A stretch of 64,000 nucleotides of DNA from Chloroherpetonaceae bacterium (GCA_033763895.1 JANRJQ010000004.1:62001-126000); one strand, 5' to 3'. Positions 19,242 through 28,116 are shown, counted from the stretch's first letter. Translations and numbers: made by a program. Notes: generated by a model from the letters alone, not told the origin.

Positions 19242-20627
19242 ATGCAAATCAAATTTGGAACTGATGGCTGGCGTGCCATCATCGCAAAAGAATACACCTT
19301 TGAGAATCTCAAGATTGCAACCCTTGCCACAGCCCGCTATTTTCTTAAACATCCTAATCTTAAAAATGGGGTTGCAGTTGGATATGATACGCGCTTTATG
19401 TCAAAATCATTTGCGCATTTTGTAGCAGATATTCTAACTTCTCAAGGGATTAAGGTTTTTTTATCGAATCGATTTCTTCCAACACCAGCCGTCTCGCTTT
19501 TTGTAAAACAGAAATCTCTTGCGGGCGGAGTCATGATAACGGCTTCTCATAATCCAGCAAATTATAATGGGTTTAAGGTTAAGGCCGAATACGGAGGCTC
19601 AGCACACCCGGAAACGATAGCGGAAATCGAAAACAATATTCCATTGGTTAACCCCAAAGAAGAAATCAAGGTTAACGCCGATCTTCTTGAAGTTTCAGAC
19701 CTTCGCCAGTTTTATAAAGATTATCTCACTTCTGAACTTAATCTCACCTCGATCGAAAAATCGGGCTATCGCATAGGACATCATGCAATGTATGGTGCGG
19801 GTCAGGGAATCGTTTCTGAATTATTGCCAAAGTTAGCTGTTCACAACTTTCACTCTACTGAAGACCCAACATTCGGAGGCATAAATCCAGAACCATTACC
19901 CAAAAATACCGAAGGCTTTCGCAATTATTTACTTGAACAGAAGCTGAATGTCGGGATCATCAACGATGGCGACGCCGATCGAATTGGAATGATGGACGAA
20001 AAGGGAAACTTTATCGATTCACACAAAATTTTTGCTGTTATTCTTAAATACTTGGTTGAAGTTAAAAAAATCAGCGGCGAGGTGGCACGAACATATGCCC
20101 TTACACAAGTCATTAACAAGATTTGTGAGAAGCATCGCCTAATCTGTCATAATCTTCCAATTGGGTTTAAGCATGTTGGGAAAATGATGACGACGAACAA
20201 CATTTTGATGGGTGGCGAAGAATCCGGAGGGATTGGAATTACTTCACATTTACCTGAGCGTGATGGCGTTTATATCGGCTTATTGGTTTTGGAGATTATG
20301 GCTGAGAGAAAAAAGTTGCTCTCTGAACTTGTTGACGAACTCTATGCCGAGTATGGATTTTTTACTTACGATCGTATCGATGCTCATTTAACAGAAGAAG
20401 AAAAACAGCGAGCGATTTTGAAAGCTTCATCCGGCAGTTTTAATAGCATTGAGGATATGAAGGTCACGAAATTTGAAAATCTTGACGGATATAAATATTT
20501 CTTTGAAGGAGGATGGTTATTGATTCGGCCGTCTGGAACTGAACCTGTCCTTCGTCTATACTGTGAGGCAATATCAGAAGACCACGTGCAAAAAGCACTT
20601 CGTTTTGCGGTTAACCTTTCTCAATAA
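19242..20627 (+). CDS. Phosphoglucomutase/phosphomannomutase family protein
   Basis: 461 residues from the ATG at 19242 (MQIKFGTDGWRAII), which is the normal family start; an upstream in-frame extension to 19158 reads as unlike sequence and is left out. The phosphoserine loop is MITASHNPANYNGFKVK, the metal-binding loop INDGDADRIG, the sugar-binding loop GGEESGGIG, and the phosphate-binding loop IRPSGTEPVLRLY. These are the four alpha-D-phosphohexomutase signatures. The enzyme interconverts hexose-1- and -6-phosphates; which sugar it prefers cannot be read off. It is followed after 72 bp by sucD on the same strand. Confidence 0.93.
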   Translation: MQIKFGTDGWRAIIAKEYTFENLKIATLATARYFLKHPNLKNGVAVGYDTRFMSKSFAHFVADILTSQGIKVFLSNRFLPTPAVSLFVKQKSLAGGVMITASHNPANYNGFKVKAEYGGSAHPETIAEIENNIPLVNPKEEIKVNADLLEVSDLRQFYKDYLTSELNLTSIEKSGYRIGHHAMYGAGQGIVSELLPKLAVHNFHSTEDPTFGGINPEPLPKNTEGFRNYLLEQKLNVGIINDGDADRIGMMDEKGNFIDSHKIFAVILKYLVEVKKISGEVARTYALTQVINKICEKHRLICHNLPIGFKHVGKMMTTNNILMGGEESGGIGITSHLPERDGVYIGLLVLEIMAERKKLLSELVDELYAEYGFFTYDRIDAHLTEEEKQRAILKASSGSFNSIEDMKVTKFENLDGYKYFFEGGWLLIRPSGTEPVLRLYCEAISEDHVQKALRFAVNLSQ

Positions 20628-20699
20628 GCACTTTCAAGTGTACATTGTTGTAAAAAATCATTTGTAAATCGTTTTCTCAATCTCGATCAAAAAATCATC

Positions 20700-21599
20700 A
20701 TGAGTATTTTAGTTGATAAAAACACCCGGCTTGTAGTACAAGGAATTACCGGCGGAGAAGGTACATTTCATACCTCCCAAATGCTTGAATACGGAACGAA
20801 TGTCGTTGCAGGTGTTACTCCCGGCAAAGGCGGCATGCAATACGAGGGTAACGAAAAAGACAAATTTATTCGACCGGTTTCGATTTTTAATTCCGTCAGC
20901 GATGCAGTTCACAAAGAAAAAGCCAATACCTCCATCATTTTTGTTCCTGCTTCTTTTGCCTCTGATGCCATTATGGAATCAGCTGCTGCAGGAATTAAAG
21001 TCATTATTTGCATTACGGAAGGAATCCCGATTGCCGATATGATGCGAGCATTTGCTTATGTTCAAGAAACTGGTGCGGTGCTAATCGGGCCAAATTGTCC
21101 GGGAGTTATGACCCCAAAACAAGCTAAAGTTGGAATTATGCCCGGTATGATTTTTTCGGAAGGGAAAATAGGCGTTATCTCAAGAAGTGGGACATTAACT
21201 TATGAAGCGGTTGCGCAATTAACCAAACTTGGATTGGGACAATCAACTGCTGTGGGTATCGGCGGCGACCCGATTATCGGTACCAAATTCATCGATGCCG
21301 TAAAAATGTTTGCGAAAGACCCCGATACTGAAGGCCTTGTTATGATAGGCGAAATCGGTGGAAGTGCCGAAGAGGAAGCCGCTGCTTATATCAAGAAGAG
21401 TTTCAAAAAGCCGGTTGTGGGCTTTATCGCAGGTAAAACAGCACCGCCCGGAAGAAGAATGGGTCATGCAGGAGCGATTGTTTCAGGAGGAAAGGGTACC
21501 GCAGACGAAAAATTCGCTGCAATGAAACGCGCAGGCATTCATGTTGTTGAAAACCCGGCCGATATTGGCGCAACGATGTTAAAAGCGCTTGGCAGATAA
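20700..21599 (+). CDS. sucD: Succinate-CoA ligase alpha subunit
   Basis: Succinyl-CoA synthetase subunit of the TCA or reductive TCA cycle. 299 residues. The CoA-binding fold starts with [21 protein letters not shown] and VTPGKGG; the phosphohistidine is in [10 protein letters not shown] near the C-terminus; [21 protein letters not shown] and [10 protein letters not shown] are also typical. The beta subunit gene sucC is not next to it, so the two subunits are coded apart. A perfect hairpin terminator follows within 3 bp of the stop. Confidence 0.97.
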   Translation: MSILVDKNTRLVVQGITGGEGTFHTSQMLEYGTNVVAGVTPGKGGMQYEGNEKDKFIRPVSIFNSVSDAVHKEKANTSIIFVPASFASDAIMESAAAGIKVIICITEGIPIADMMRAFAYVQETGAVLIGPNCPGVMTPKQAKVGIMPGMIFSEGKIGVISRSGTLTYEAVAQLTKLGLGQSTAVGIGGDPIIGTKFIDAVKMFAKDPDTEGLVMIGEIGGSAEEEAAAYIKKSFKKPVVGFIAGKTAPPGRRMGHAGAIVSGGKGTADEKFAAMKRAGIHVVENPADIGATMLKALGR

Positions 21600-21601
21600 A
21601 G

Positions 21602-21629
21602 AAAAAAGCGGCTCTAAGCCGCTTTTTTT
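21602..21629. terminator. Terminator shared by sucD and tRNA-Val
   Basis: AGCGGCT (21607-21613) and AGCCGCT (21617-21623) pair with a 3-base loop, with A5-6 before and T7 after, so it can act on both strands. The convergent tRNA gene begins 2 bases later. Confidence 0.88.
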
Positions 21630-21630
21630 G

Positions 21631-21704
21631 TGGGCGGTACAAGATTCGAACTTGTGACCTCCACCGTGTCAAGGTGGCGCTCTAACCAACTGAGCTAACC
21701 GCCC
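21631..21704 (-). tRNA. tRNA-Val (anticodon GAC)
   Basis: The cloverleaf is complete. Acceptor arms GGGCGGT (21704-21698) and ACCGCCC (21638-21632) pair fully, with A as discriminator. The D-arm has AGCTCAGTTGGTTAGAGCGC, the anticodon stem CCACC/GGTGG encloses the 7-base loop TTGACAC with anticodon GAC, and the T-arm has the invariant TTCGAAT. CCA is not encoded. The gene stands alone, convergent to sucD. Confidence 0.97.
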
Positions 21705-21750
21705 TTTATTGACAATAAATGCACTAAGTGACATTTCAAATAAAGGGTTG

Positions 21751-21781
21751 CAAATATACAACCGTGAATCAAACTTTCAAG
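21751..21781 (-). promoter_or_regulatory. Candidate promoter of tRNA-Val
   Basis: On the minus strand TATATTTG (21758-21751) matches TAnnTTTG, and CTTG (21781-21778) lies 19 bases upstream, close to the -33 box TTTG. The tRNA starts 46 bases downstream. Confidence 0.4.
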
Positions 21782-21845
21782 GTATCATTTAGAGAAATTT
21801 TTTATCTATCTCAAAGAACATTTAATCCAATTTATTGTATCAATT

Positions 21846-22718
21846 ATGACGACTTCACAACAAGATTTAATTATTGGCGTAATCGGAGCAGGAACTATGG
21901 GCAATGGCATTGCGCACACCTTTGCTCAGTTCGGATATTCAGTTACACTTCTTGATATCAAGCAAGAATTTTTAGAGAAAGCCATTTCAACCATTTCAAA
22001 AAATATAGACAGGCAGGTCAAAAAGGGGGAACTGAGCGAAGAGCAAAAAGAACTCATCTTGAAAAAAATTCAACTTCAAACCTCTCTTGAAACCGGTGCT
22101 GCACTGTGCGATGTCATTATTGAGGCAGTCAACGAGAACCTTGACTTAAAACTCTCAATTTTCAAAACACTGGATCGTGTTGCGAAACCATCTGCGATAC
22201 TTGCGTCAAACACCAGTTCAATTTCTCTCACAAAAATTGCTGCCTCTACCTCCCGACCTTCGAATGTAATTGGTATGCATTTTATGAATCCGGTGCCCGT
22301 TATGAAACTTGTTGAGGTCATTCGTGCATTGCAAACCTCGGTAGAGACTTTCAAAACAATTGAAACACTTTCGCGATCAATCGGTAAAATTCCCGTCTCT
22401 TGCAATGATTACCCCGGTTTCATTTCTAACCGTGTCTTAATGCCAATGATTAACGAGGCCATTCAATGTGTTTATGAAAATGTGGGAACTCCAGAAGCTA
22501 TTGATGAAATCATGAAACTTGGAATGGCGCATCCTATGGGGCCTTTGACTTTAGCTGATTTTATTGGTCTTGATGTCTGCCTTGCAATAATGAATGTGCT
22601 ACATGAAGGATTCAATGATTCAAAATATCGGCCGTCCCCACTTCTTAAAAATATGGTAGCTGCCGGTTATTTAGGAAGAAAAACCGGAAGAGGTTTTTAT
22701 CGATACGATTCAAAATAA
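21846..22718 (+). CDS. 3-hydroxyacyl-CoA dehydrogenase (3-hydroxybutyryl-CoA type)
   Basis: 290 residues, single-domain NAD enzyme. The Rossmann motif is GVIGAGTMGNGIAHTFAQFG; the catalytic region is ASNTSSISLTKIA, GMHFMNPVPVMKLVEVI (catalytic His and the conserved Asn-Pro), and NDYPGFISNRVLMPMINEAI; the C-terminal helical domain has GMAHPMGPLTLADFIGLD. It oxidises or reduces 3-hydroxyacyl-CoA in fatty-acid or butanoate metabolism. The enoyl-CoA hydratase at 54782-55561 could act in the preceding step. It stands alone between tRNA-Val and the converging ddl gene. Confidence 0.94.
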   Translation: MTTSQQDLIIGVIGAGTMGNGIAHTFAQFGYSVTLLDIKQEFLEKAISTISKNIDRQVKKGELSEEQKELILKKIQLQTSLETGAALCDVIIEAVNENLDLKLSIFKTLDRVAKPSAILASNTSSISLTKIAASTSRPSNVIGMHFMNPVPVMKLVEVIRALQTSVETFKTIETLSRSIGKIPVSCNDYPGFISNRVLMPMINEAIQCVYENVGTPEAIDEIMKLGMAHPMGPLTLADFIGLDVCLAIMNVLHEGFNDSKYRPSPLLKNMVAAGYLGRKTGRGFYRYDSK

Positions 22719-22756
22719 GTTCATCTCAAATCGACTGACGATTTTCTAACCAAAAA

Positions 22757-22780
22757 GGGAGAGCTTAACTCTCCCTTCCA
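22757..22780 (-). terminator. Terminator of ddl, possibly shared with the hydroxyacyl-CoA dehydrogenase gene
   Basis: GGGAGAG (22757-22763) and CTCTCCC (22769-22775) form a 7-bp stem with loop CTTAA. On the minus strand the stem is followed by TTTTTGG; on the plus strand the T tract is poorer (TTCCATTTT). Confidence 0.75.
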
Positions 22781-22791
22781 TTTTCCGATAC

Positions 22792-23880
22792 TCAAACTTT
22801 ATTCTTTTTAATATCGGCGAATCTTTCAAACGCAAGTGTTAAAAGACGATCTACTAACTCCGCATATGAAATCCCGGCCGCAGCAAACATTTTCGGATAC
22901 ATACTAATTGAAGTAAACCCGGGGATTGTATTAATTTCATTGATATAAAGTTTACCCGAGGTTTTATCCATAAAGAAATCGACTCTTGCCATTCCCTCGC
23001 AATTGGTTGCTTGGAAAGCGATTATCGCCATTTTTGAAATTTCTTTTGCAACCTTGGTTGAGATACGAGCGGGAATAAATAGCTCAGAGGTGCCTTTGAT
23101 GTACTTGGCATCGTAGTCATAAAATTCGTTGCAAGGCACGATTTCGCCGACAACCGAAGTCATAGGATTTTCATTTCCCAGAACAGAAATTTCTAATTCT
23201 CTCGCATTTACGCCTGCCTCAATCACAATTTTTCGATCGTAATTGCAGGCTAAGGCCATCGCTTCGTTCAAGTCCTTTCTGGACTTCGCTTTTGAAATCC
23301 CCACCGAAGATCCCATATTGGCGGGCTTTACAAACATTGGATATCCTAGTTTTTTTTCTGCTTCTGAGATAATTTTTTTAGGATGTGAGAGCCACTCGTT
23401 TCTTGTTGCTACAACATAAGGTGCTAAAAGTAGCCCTGCCCGCTCAAAATGAATTTTTGACATCGCCTTATCCATCGTTAAGGATGAGGCTAAAACTCCG
23501 CAGCCGACAAAGGGGATTTGAAGCATTTCTAAAAACCCTTGTACAGTTCCATCTTCACCAAAGGTTCCGTGCATAACCGGAAATGCCACATCAACTTTAG
23601 AAAAATCAAATTTGAATCGACTTTTCTCGGCCCATTGCTCAATTTTTTTGTGCATGTCGGCAAGTTCATCCGGCTTTTTGATCAACTTTTCAAAATCAGT
23701 TTTAAGAATTTTTGCAGATACCGATTCTGAAAGCCATTTACCATCACGCGTAATATAAATTGGAAGGAGATCGTACTTCTGTGCACTCACCGCTGTTGAG
23801 ACTGAGCGCGCCGATATAATCGAAATTTCGTGTTCGCCTGAGCGACCACCAAAAATAAGAGCAAGTTTCTTTTTGGACAT
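22792..23880 (-). CDS. ddl: D-alanine--D-alanine ligase
   Basis: ATP-grasp enzyme that makes the D-Ala-D-Ala dipeptide for peptidoglycan. 362 residues. Signatures are LIFGGRSGEHEISIISA at the N-terminus, HGTFGEDGTVQGFLEMLQIPFVGCG, the ATP-grasp loop MFVKPANMGSSVGISKAKS, and the C-terminal ARVDFFMDKTSGKLYINEINTIPGFTSISMYPKM with metal ligands. The length puts it in the D-Ala-D-Ala (not lactate) form by general appearance, though the specificity residue is not decisive. It starts 32 bp after coaBC ends, on the same strand, and probably shares its transcript. Confidence 0.96.
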   Translation of the reverse strand: MSKKKLALIFGGRSGEHEISIISARSVSTAVSAQKYDLLPIYITRDGKWLSESVSAKILKTDFEKLIKKPDELADMHKKIEQWAEKSRFKFDFSKVDVAFPVMHGTFGEDGTVQGFLEMLQIPFVGCGVLASSLTMDKAMSKIHFERAGLLLAPYVVATRNEWLSHPKKIISEAEKKLGYPMFVKPANMGSSVGISKAKSRKDLNEAMALACNYDRKIVIEAGVNARELEISVLGNENPMTSVVGEIVPCNEFYDYDAKYIKGTSELFIPARISTKVAKEISKMAIIAFQATNCEGMARVDFFMDKTSGKLYINEINTIPGFTSISMYPKMFAAAGISYAELVDRLLTLAFERFADIKKNKV

Positions 23881-23912
23881 TGGTGATTAATTCAAAATTG
23901 TCAAAGGCACTT

Positions 23913-25238
23913 TTATGCTTTTGGTAAAATGGTTTTAGATGATGTTAGATAAGTTTCAATGAATGTCTCTATTATTAATTCTGCGACTTTTCTTTTCGTC
24001 ATTAGTGGATGTTGAATTTCTTGTGGTTCGCTTCTTAACAAATTCGGAAGAAAGATGGTTACACGATTGGTATCCGTTTCAAAACCTGAATCCGCTTCAT
24101 TGGCTCGATTTAAAACCATCATATCCGTATTTTTCCGATGCAATTTATCAACGGCATTTTCCTTTGCATTGGTATCTTCAAGCGCAAATCCGATTGAATA
24201 CTGACCAGCTTTTTTCACCTTTCCGAATTCGCCTAAAATATCCGTAGTCTTTACCAATTTCAGTTCAAGAACATCACTTGATTTTTTTATTTTATCACTT
24301 GAAACTGTTTCAGGGCGGTAATCTGCCACAGCTGCCGCGCCGATAAACAAATCGCAATCGTGAAAATGATTTTTTGATTGCATTAGCATCTCCTCGGCAC
24401 TATCAGCAAAGATAAATCGGGCACCATTTGGGGTTGGCAATTTTTTGGTCGCACTGATAAGAAATACCTCAGCGCCGTGTTTCAAAGCGGCTTCGGCTAA
24501 AGCGAAACCCATTTTTCCAGATGAATAATTTGAAATAAATCGGACACGATCAATTCTTTCACGAGTTCCGCCGGCCGTGACAACCACTTTTTTTCCAGCT
24601 AAAGCACCCGACTTCGCTTTTATTTTCAATCCTAAACGGAAATGTTCACCAATGAACTCAGCCAGCACTTCTGGCTCAGGCATTCGACCTACCCCAAATA
24701 ATCCGCTCGCCAATTCTCCTATCTCTGGTTGAATGACTTCAAATCCATAGTCTACCAATTTCTTTAAATTATTTTGTAATGAGGGTGCAGCAAACATTTC
24801 GCCATCCATTGCCGGTACAATAATCTTTTTTCGATCGGGGCGAATGGTAAGCGCACAAAGTGAAATCATGTCATCCGAAAATCCACCGGCGATTTTTGCA
24901 ATGATATTGGCAGTTGCCGGAGCAATCATATAAATATCTGCCCATTCCCCTAATTTGATATGAGAAACCCAGTCAGAAGGTGAATCAGATTCGGATGACT
25001 CATGAAAAATGCTGGTAAGCACTTTTCGTTTCGAAAGCACTTCAAGGGTTTGAAGAGCAACGAATTCAGAGGCATTTTTTGTCGCTAAAACTTGAACTTC
25101 CGCGCCTTGCCTCATCAGCAATCGAACGAGAATCGGAATTTTATAAGCAGCGATTCCGCCTGAAACACCCAATAGAATCCGCCTTCCTTTTAAGGTCTCT
25201 GATTTCTGATCGTCAATAAATTGAATACTTTCTGCCAC
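23913..25238 (-). CDS. coaBC: Bifunctional phosphopantothenoylcysteine decarboxylase/synthetase
   Basis: CoaBC carries out two successive steps to 4'-phosphopantetheine, the precursor of coenzyme A. 441 residues. The N-terminal flavoprotein half has GVSGGIAAYK, WVSHIKLGEWAD with the catalytic His, IAPATANIIAKIAGG and PAMDGEMF. The C-terminal CoaB half has VVTAGGTRERIDRVRFISNYSSGKMG, GAAAVADYRP and KIKKSSD. In the flexible flap the usual ACG (active-site Cys) is ASG: ELASGLFGVGRM. The Cys-to-Ser form occurs in other lineages as far as I recall. Upstream of ddl, probably in one transcript. Confidence 0.95.
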   Translation of the reverse strand: MAESIQFIDDQKSETLKGRRILLGVSGGIAAYKIPILVRLLMRQGAEVQVLATKNASEFVALQTLEVLSKRKVLTSIFHESSESDSPSDWVSHIKLGEWADIYMIAPATANIIAKIAGGFSDDMISLCALTIRPDRKKIIVPAMDGEMFAAPSLQNNLKKLVDYGFEVIQPEIGELASGLFGVGRMPEPEVLAEFIGEHFRLGLKIKAKSGALAGKKVVVTAGGTRERIDRVRFISNYSSGKMGFALAEAALKHGAEVFLISATKKLPTPNGARFIFADSAEEMLMQSKNHFHDCDLFIGAAAVADYRPETVSSDKIKKSSDVLELKLVKTTDILGEFGKVKKAGQYSIGFALEDTNAKENAVDKLHRKNTDMMVLNRANEADSGFETDTNRVTIFLPNLLRSEPQEIQHPLMTKRKVAELIIETFIETYLTSSKTILPKA

Positions 25239-25374
25239 AAAATTTTTGGTAAGTGAATGTTATCACGTTAAAACTACAATATCCTTCTGTTATTCATCAA
25301 ATAAACTCTTTTCTTTAAAATCATTCATAAAAAAATCAAGGAATGAATAGAGTTGAATTCCCGTTAAAAACAGT

Positions 25375-25398
25375 AAATTAGAATTAATCTAAATTAGA
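25375..25398. promoter_or_regulatory. Candidate operator upstream of feoAB
   Basis: AAATTAGA occurs at 25375-25382 and 25391-25398, and TCTAA lies between them, so TTAGA, TCTAA and TTAGA alternate as inverted and everted arms. This is 47 bp before feoA, a fitting place for an iron-responsive repressor (Fur or DtxR type). The match to either consensus is only partial. Confidence 0.3.
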
Positions 25399-25445
25399 CT
25401 TTACCAAAAATTAATTTCATTACCTGTACCGAAACGCATTTGCCA

Positions 25446-25685
25446 ATGTCAAGCACTGAAACGGTTACACTGAACCAGATTAAAAAAGGAATGAAATTCC
25501 GTGTGAAACGAATTGCAGACCCAAGTGTGCGGACACAGCTTATTCGTTTTGGCGTCGGGGAGGGAAGCACAGCGCACTGTTTTGAACGGATTCCCTTTGG
25601 GCCAATCATTATTAAACACGGGCGTCAAGAAGTCGCTTTGGGTAGAGACCTAACCTATCATATTTGGGTCGAAGTACTGAATTAA
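25446..25685 (+). CDS. feoA: Ferrous iron transport protein A
   Basis: 79 residues from the ATG at 25446 (a TTG two codons earlier is also possible). The SH3-like FeoA fold is shown by VTLNQIKKGMKFRVKRI, the conserved FGVGEGSTAHCFERIPFGPIIIKHGRQEVALG and the terminal strand. FeoA is a cytosolic partner of FeoB. Its stop codon is one base from the feoB start, so the two are translationally linked. The upstream sequence lacks a good ribosome-binding site but has a short alternating repeat, listed separately. Confidence 0.93.
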   Translation: MSSTETVTLNQIKKGMKFRVKRIADPSVRTQLIRFGVGEGSTAHCFERIPFGPIIIKHGRQEVALGRDLTYHIWVEVLN

Positions 25686-25686
25686 A

Positions 25687-27780
25687 ATGAACCATACGTT
25701 AGATACAACCATTGATTCTCCAATAATTGAGAATCCTACTCCAAAAAAGGTCAATAAAGTGGTCCTTGTCGGCAATCCGAATGTTGGCAAATCAGCTTTC
25801 TTTAATCACTTCAGCGGCCTATATGTTGATGTTTCAAACTTTCCCGGAACAACCGTTGACATTTCGCGAGCAAAATTCAAATCCTCCGACACTTTAAGTA
25901 AAAACGAATTTAAGGACACAGAGATTTCTGATACTCCCGGCATCTATGGGGTTAGTTCATTTAATGATGAAGAGCGCGTTGCACGAGATGAAGTCTTGAC
26001 CGCAGATGTCGTTCTCAATGTTGTTGACGGGACAAACCTCGAAAGAGATTTATTTCTGACTTTACAATTAATTGATATGCAATTTCCAATGGTGGTTGCT
26101 GTCAATATGCTTGATGCCGTTGCGGAGGAAGGATTAAAGCTTAACCTTGAAGAACTTGAGCAATTATTAGGCGTGCCAGTTGTGGGCGTCACAGCAATCA
26201 AAAATCAAGGTTTTGATGAAATTGAATCCGCTTTACTTCGGGCAAAAAAGGGAAACGAAGATTTTGAATTAAAGACGGAGATACGTTCGATTCTCGATCG
26301 GGTTAGTTCAGCAAAGAATCCCACCGCTGAAGCACTTATGATTTTAGAAGGAGATGAAACCATCTCTTTGCGCCACGGGGTCGAACCAATGGACAAACGA
26401 GAAGAAATTTATTTAAAACGCAGAAACAGAGTCAATCTGATTGCCTTAGAGGTATGCCGAGAAACTAATTCTAAAGGATTTGCCTCTAAAATTAGTGAGC
26501 AGTTGGGGCGGTGGACAACCAACCCGTTAACCGGAATCCCGATCCTTTTATTTTCTCTTTGGCTGATTTACCAAGTTGTTGGCGTTTTGGTCGCGCAGCG
26601 TGTGGTTGGTCATACAGAAGTGGAATATGGCAATAAACTGTGGGAGCCTTTTGCCAAACATCTTTTTGCAACCTTTACCCCCGTTACCATTACCGTTGAT
26701 CGGCTTTCGAAAGATGACACCGGAGAAGATATTGTTGTTGAGTTTCGCGATTTCACATTTCCTGAAGGAACCCAAGCCTCACCGGAGAAATTAGAGGCAT
26801 TAAAAAACTTTGCCAAGAATCACGATGTGCTGCAAAATTTTCAATTTTCAACCCAAACTCTACGGGGGAAAATTGTGACAATGCTTGCCGGCGAATTCGG
26901 CGCGGTAACGATGACCGTCACTTATCTTTTATTTTTACTTTTGCCGCTGATTATAGGTTTTTATTTATTCCTTGCCATTCTCGAAGATTGCGGCTATTTA
27001 CCTCGATTAGCAACGATGGTCGACCGATTATTAACCGGAATCGGCCTCAATGGGCGTGCCGTAATTCCGATCATCTTGGGTTTTGGCTGCGTTACAATGG
27101 CAACCATTACCACGCGACTATTAAACACTTCCCGTGAGAAAACGATTGCCGCTTCGATTTTGAATTTTGCGATTCCGTGTTCGGCACAACTTGCCGTCAT
27201 CACTGCGTTACTGACCAAAGCAGGCGGCGAATACACTTTAATATTTGCAGCTATCATCCTTTCTTGTCTTATTGGCGTTGGAACAGCAGTCGATCGCATC
27301 TTACCCGGAAAATCCTCTGCTTTACTTATCGACCTTCCGCCGATGCGGCTTCCAAGACCGACCAATGTTTTACGAAAAACTTGGATTAAATCATACAGTT
27401 TTATGAAAGAAGCAAGCCCTTGGTTTTTCTTTGGTGCCTTGCTCGTTTCATTTATGCAAGTTACCGGTTTGCTTGAGGGGTGGATTTCACTCTTTAAGCC
27501 AATTACAACCGGTATTCTGAATTTACCCGCTGATACGGCCAAGGCGTTTGTGATGGGAATGGTTCGCCGTGATTTCGGTGCCGCAGGGCTTTATGAACTA
27601 TCGTTATCACCTGCCCAAATTGTCGTTTCTTTAACTGTGATTACCTTATTTGTGCCCTGTATTGCCAGTTTAATGGTTCTTATCAAAGAGCGAGGAATGA
27701 GGGAAGCGTTTACGATTTGGTTCGGCAGTTGGTTTTTTGCTTTTGCCGTCGGTGGTTTTGTCGCACTATTTGTCAAATAA
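25687..27780 (+). CDS. feoB: Ferrous iron transport protein B
   Basis: 697-residue GTPase-linked Fe(II) transporter in the inner membrane. The N-terminal G domain has GNPNVGKS (from residue 29), FPGTTVD, DTPGIYG and NMLD, and the C-terminal half has the Gate repeats, with FAIPCSAQLAVI in the second. The first Gate core reads GFGCVTMATITTR instead of GCNVPA, which marks a different FeoB subclass. Between the first two membrane segments is a polar stretch of about 90 residues (roughly 305-395). The stop codon is 11 bases before the zinc-ribbon gene, which has its own strong ribosome-binding site. Confidence 0.96.
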   Translation: MNHTLDTTIDSPIIENPTPKKVNKVVLVGNPNVGKSAFFNHFSGLYVDVSNFPGTTVDISRAKFKSSDTLSKNEFKDTEISDTPGIYGVSSFNDEERVARDEVLTADVVLNVVDGTNLERDLFLTLQLIDMQFPMVVAVNMLDAVAEEGLKLNLEELEQLLGVPVVGVTAIKNQGFDEIESALLRAKKGNEDFELKTEIRSILDRVSSAKNPTAEALMILEGDETISLRHGVEPMDKREEIYLKRRNRVNLIALEVCRETNSKGFASKISEQLGRWTTNPLTGIPILLFSLWLIYQVVGVLVAQRVVGHTEVEYGNKLWEPFAKHLFATFTPVTITVDRLSKDDTGEDIVVEFRDFTFPEGTQASPEKLEALKNFAKNHDVLQNFQFSTQTLRGKIVTMLAGEFGAVTMTVTYLLFLLLPLIIGFYLFLAILEDCGYLPRLATMVDRLLTGIGLNGRAVIPIILGFGCVTMATITTRLLNTSREKTIAASILNFAIPCSAQLAVITALLTKAGGEYTLIFAAIILSCLIGVGTAVDRILPGKSSALLIDLPPMRLPRPTNVLRKTWIKSYSFMKEASPWFFFGALLVSFMQVTGLLEGWISLFKPITTGILNLPADTAKAFVMGMVRRDFGAAGLYELSLSPAQIVVSLTVITLFVPCIASLMVLIKERGMREAFTIWFGSWFFAFAVGGFVALFVK

Positions 27781-27791
27781 AGGGAGTGATT

Positions 27792-28052
27792 ATGTCGGCG
27801 TGTCAAGTTCAAATCAAGGAGGGAGTGCCGCAAAAAAACTTTACCCGAAGCTGCCCAACTTGCAGTTTAAAAATTGAAAACCAATTTTTAACAAAGTGCC
27901 CTCGATGCGGAACTTCATTAAGCCTTGCTGAACTCTGCACAGGCTGCTTTCAAAATGGGGCATGCCACACAGAAATGATAAAACCAGCCAAAGCCCCTAA
28001 AGCCAGTTTCTCCTTCACTTCCCTATTCAATTTGACAGGAAAAATCAAATAA
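27792..28052 (+). CDS. Small zinc-ribbon protein encoded with feoAB
   Basis: 86 residues from the ATG at 27792, chosen because GGGAG stands 8-12 bases upstream; a longer reading from 27717 would overlap feoB in another frame. Four Cys form a zinc-ribbon pattern, Cys21-x2-Cys24 and Cys36-x2-Cys39, and three more follow (Cys49, Cys52, Cys58). There is no membrane segment, so it differs from the FeoB-associated Cys-rich membrane proteins and from winged-helix FeoC. Its place right behind feoB suggests an iron-sensing or accessory role; this is inference. Confidence 0.8.
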   Translation: MSACQVQIKEGVPQKNFTRSCPTCSLKIENQFLTKCPRCGTSLSLAELCTGCFQNGACHTEMIKPAKAPKASFSFTSLFNLTGKIK

Positions 28053-28079
28053 ACACTCACAAGAGAACACAATTTTCAG

Positions 28080-28108
28080 CCGATTAGCATCGGTAAGCTC
28101 TTTTCTTT
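28080..28108 (+). terminator. Weak possible terminator after the feo operon
   Basis: CCGAT (28080-28084) and ATCGG (28089-28093) pair with loop TAGC, followed by a T-rich run (CTCTTTTCTTTT). The 5-bp stem is short, so this is tentative. Confidence 0.3.
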
Positions 28109-28116
28109 TAAAGGGT

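Noticed and set aside
21631-21704. A tRNA-linked attachment site for an integrated element
   Set aside because: No integrase, direct repeat of the tRNA end or foreign-looking gene is near.
26994-27542. A 182-codon minus-strand frame inside feoB
   Set aside because: It is antisense to the conserved membrane core of FeoB, with low-complexity wording and no ribosome-binding site.
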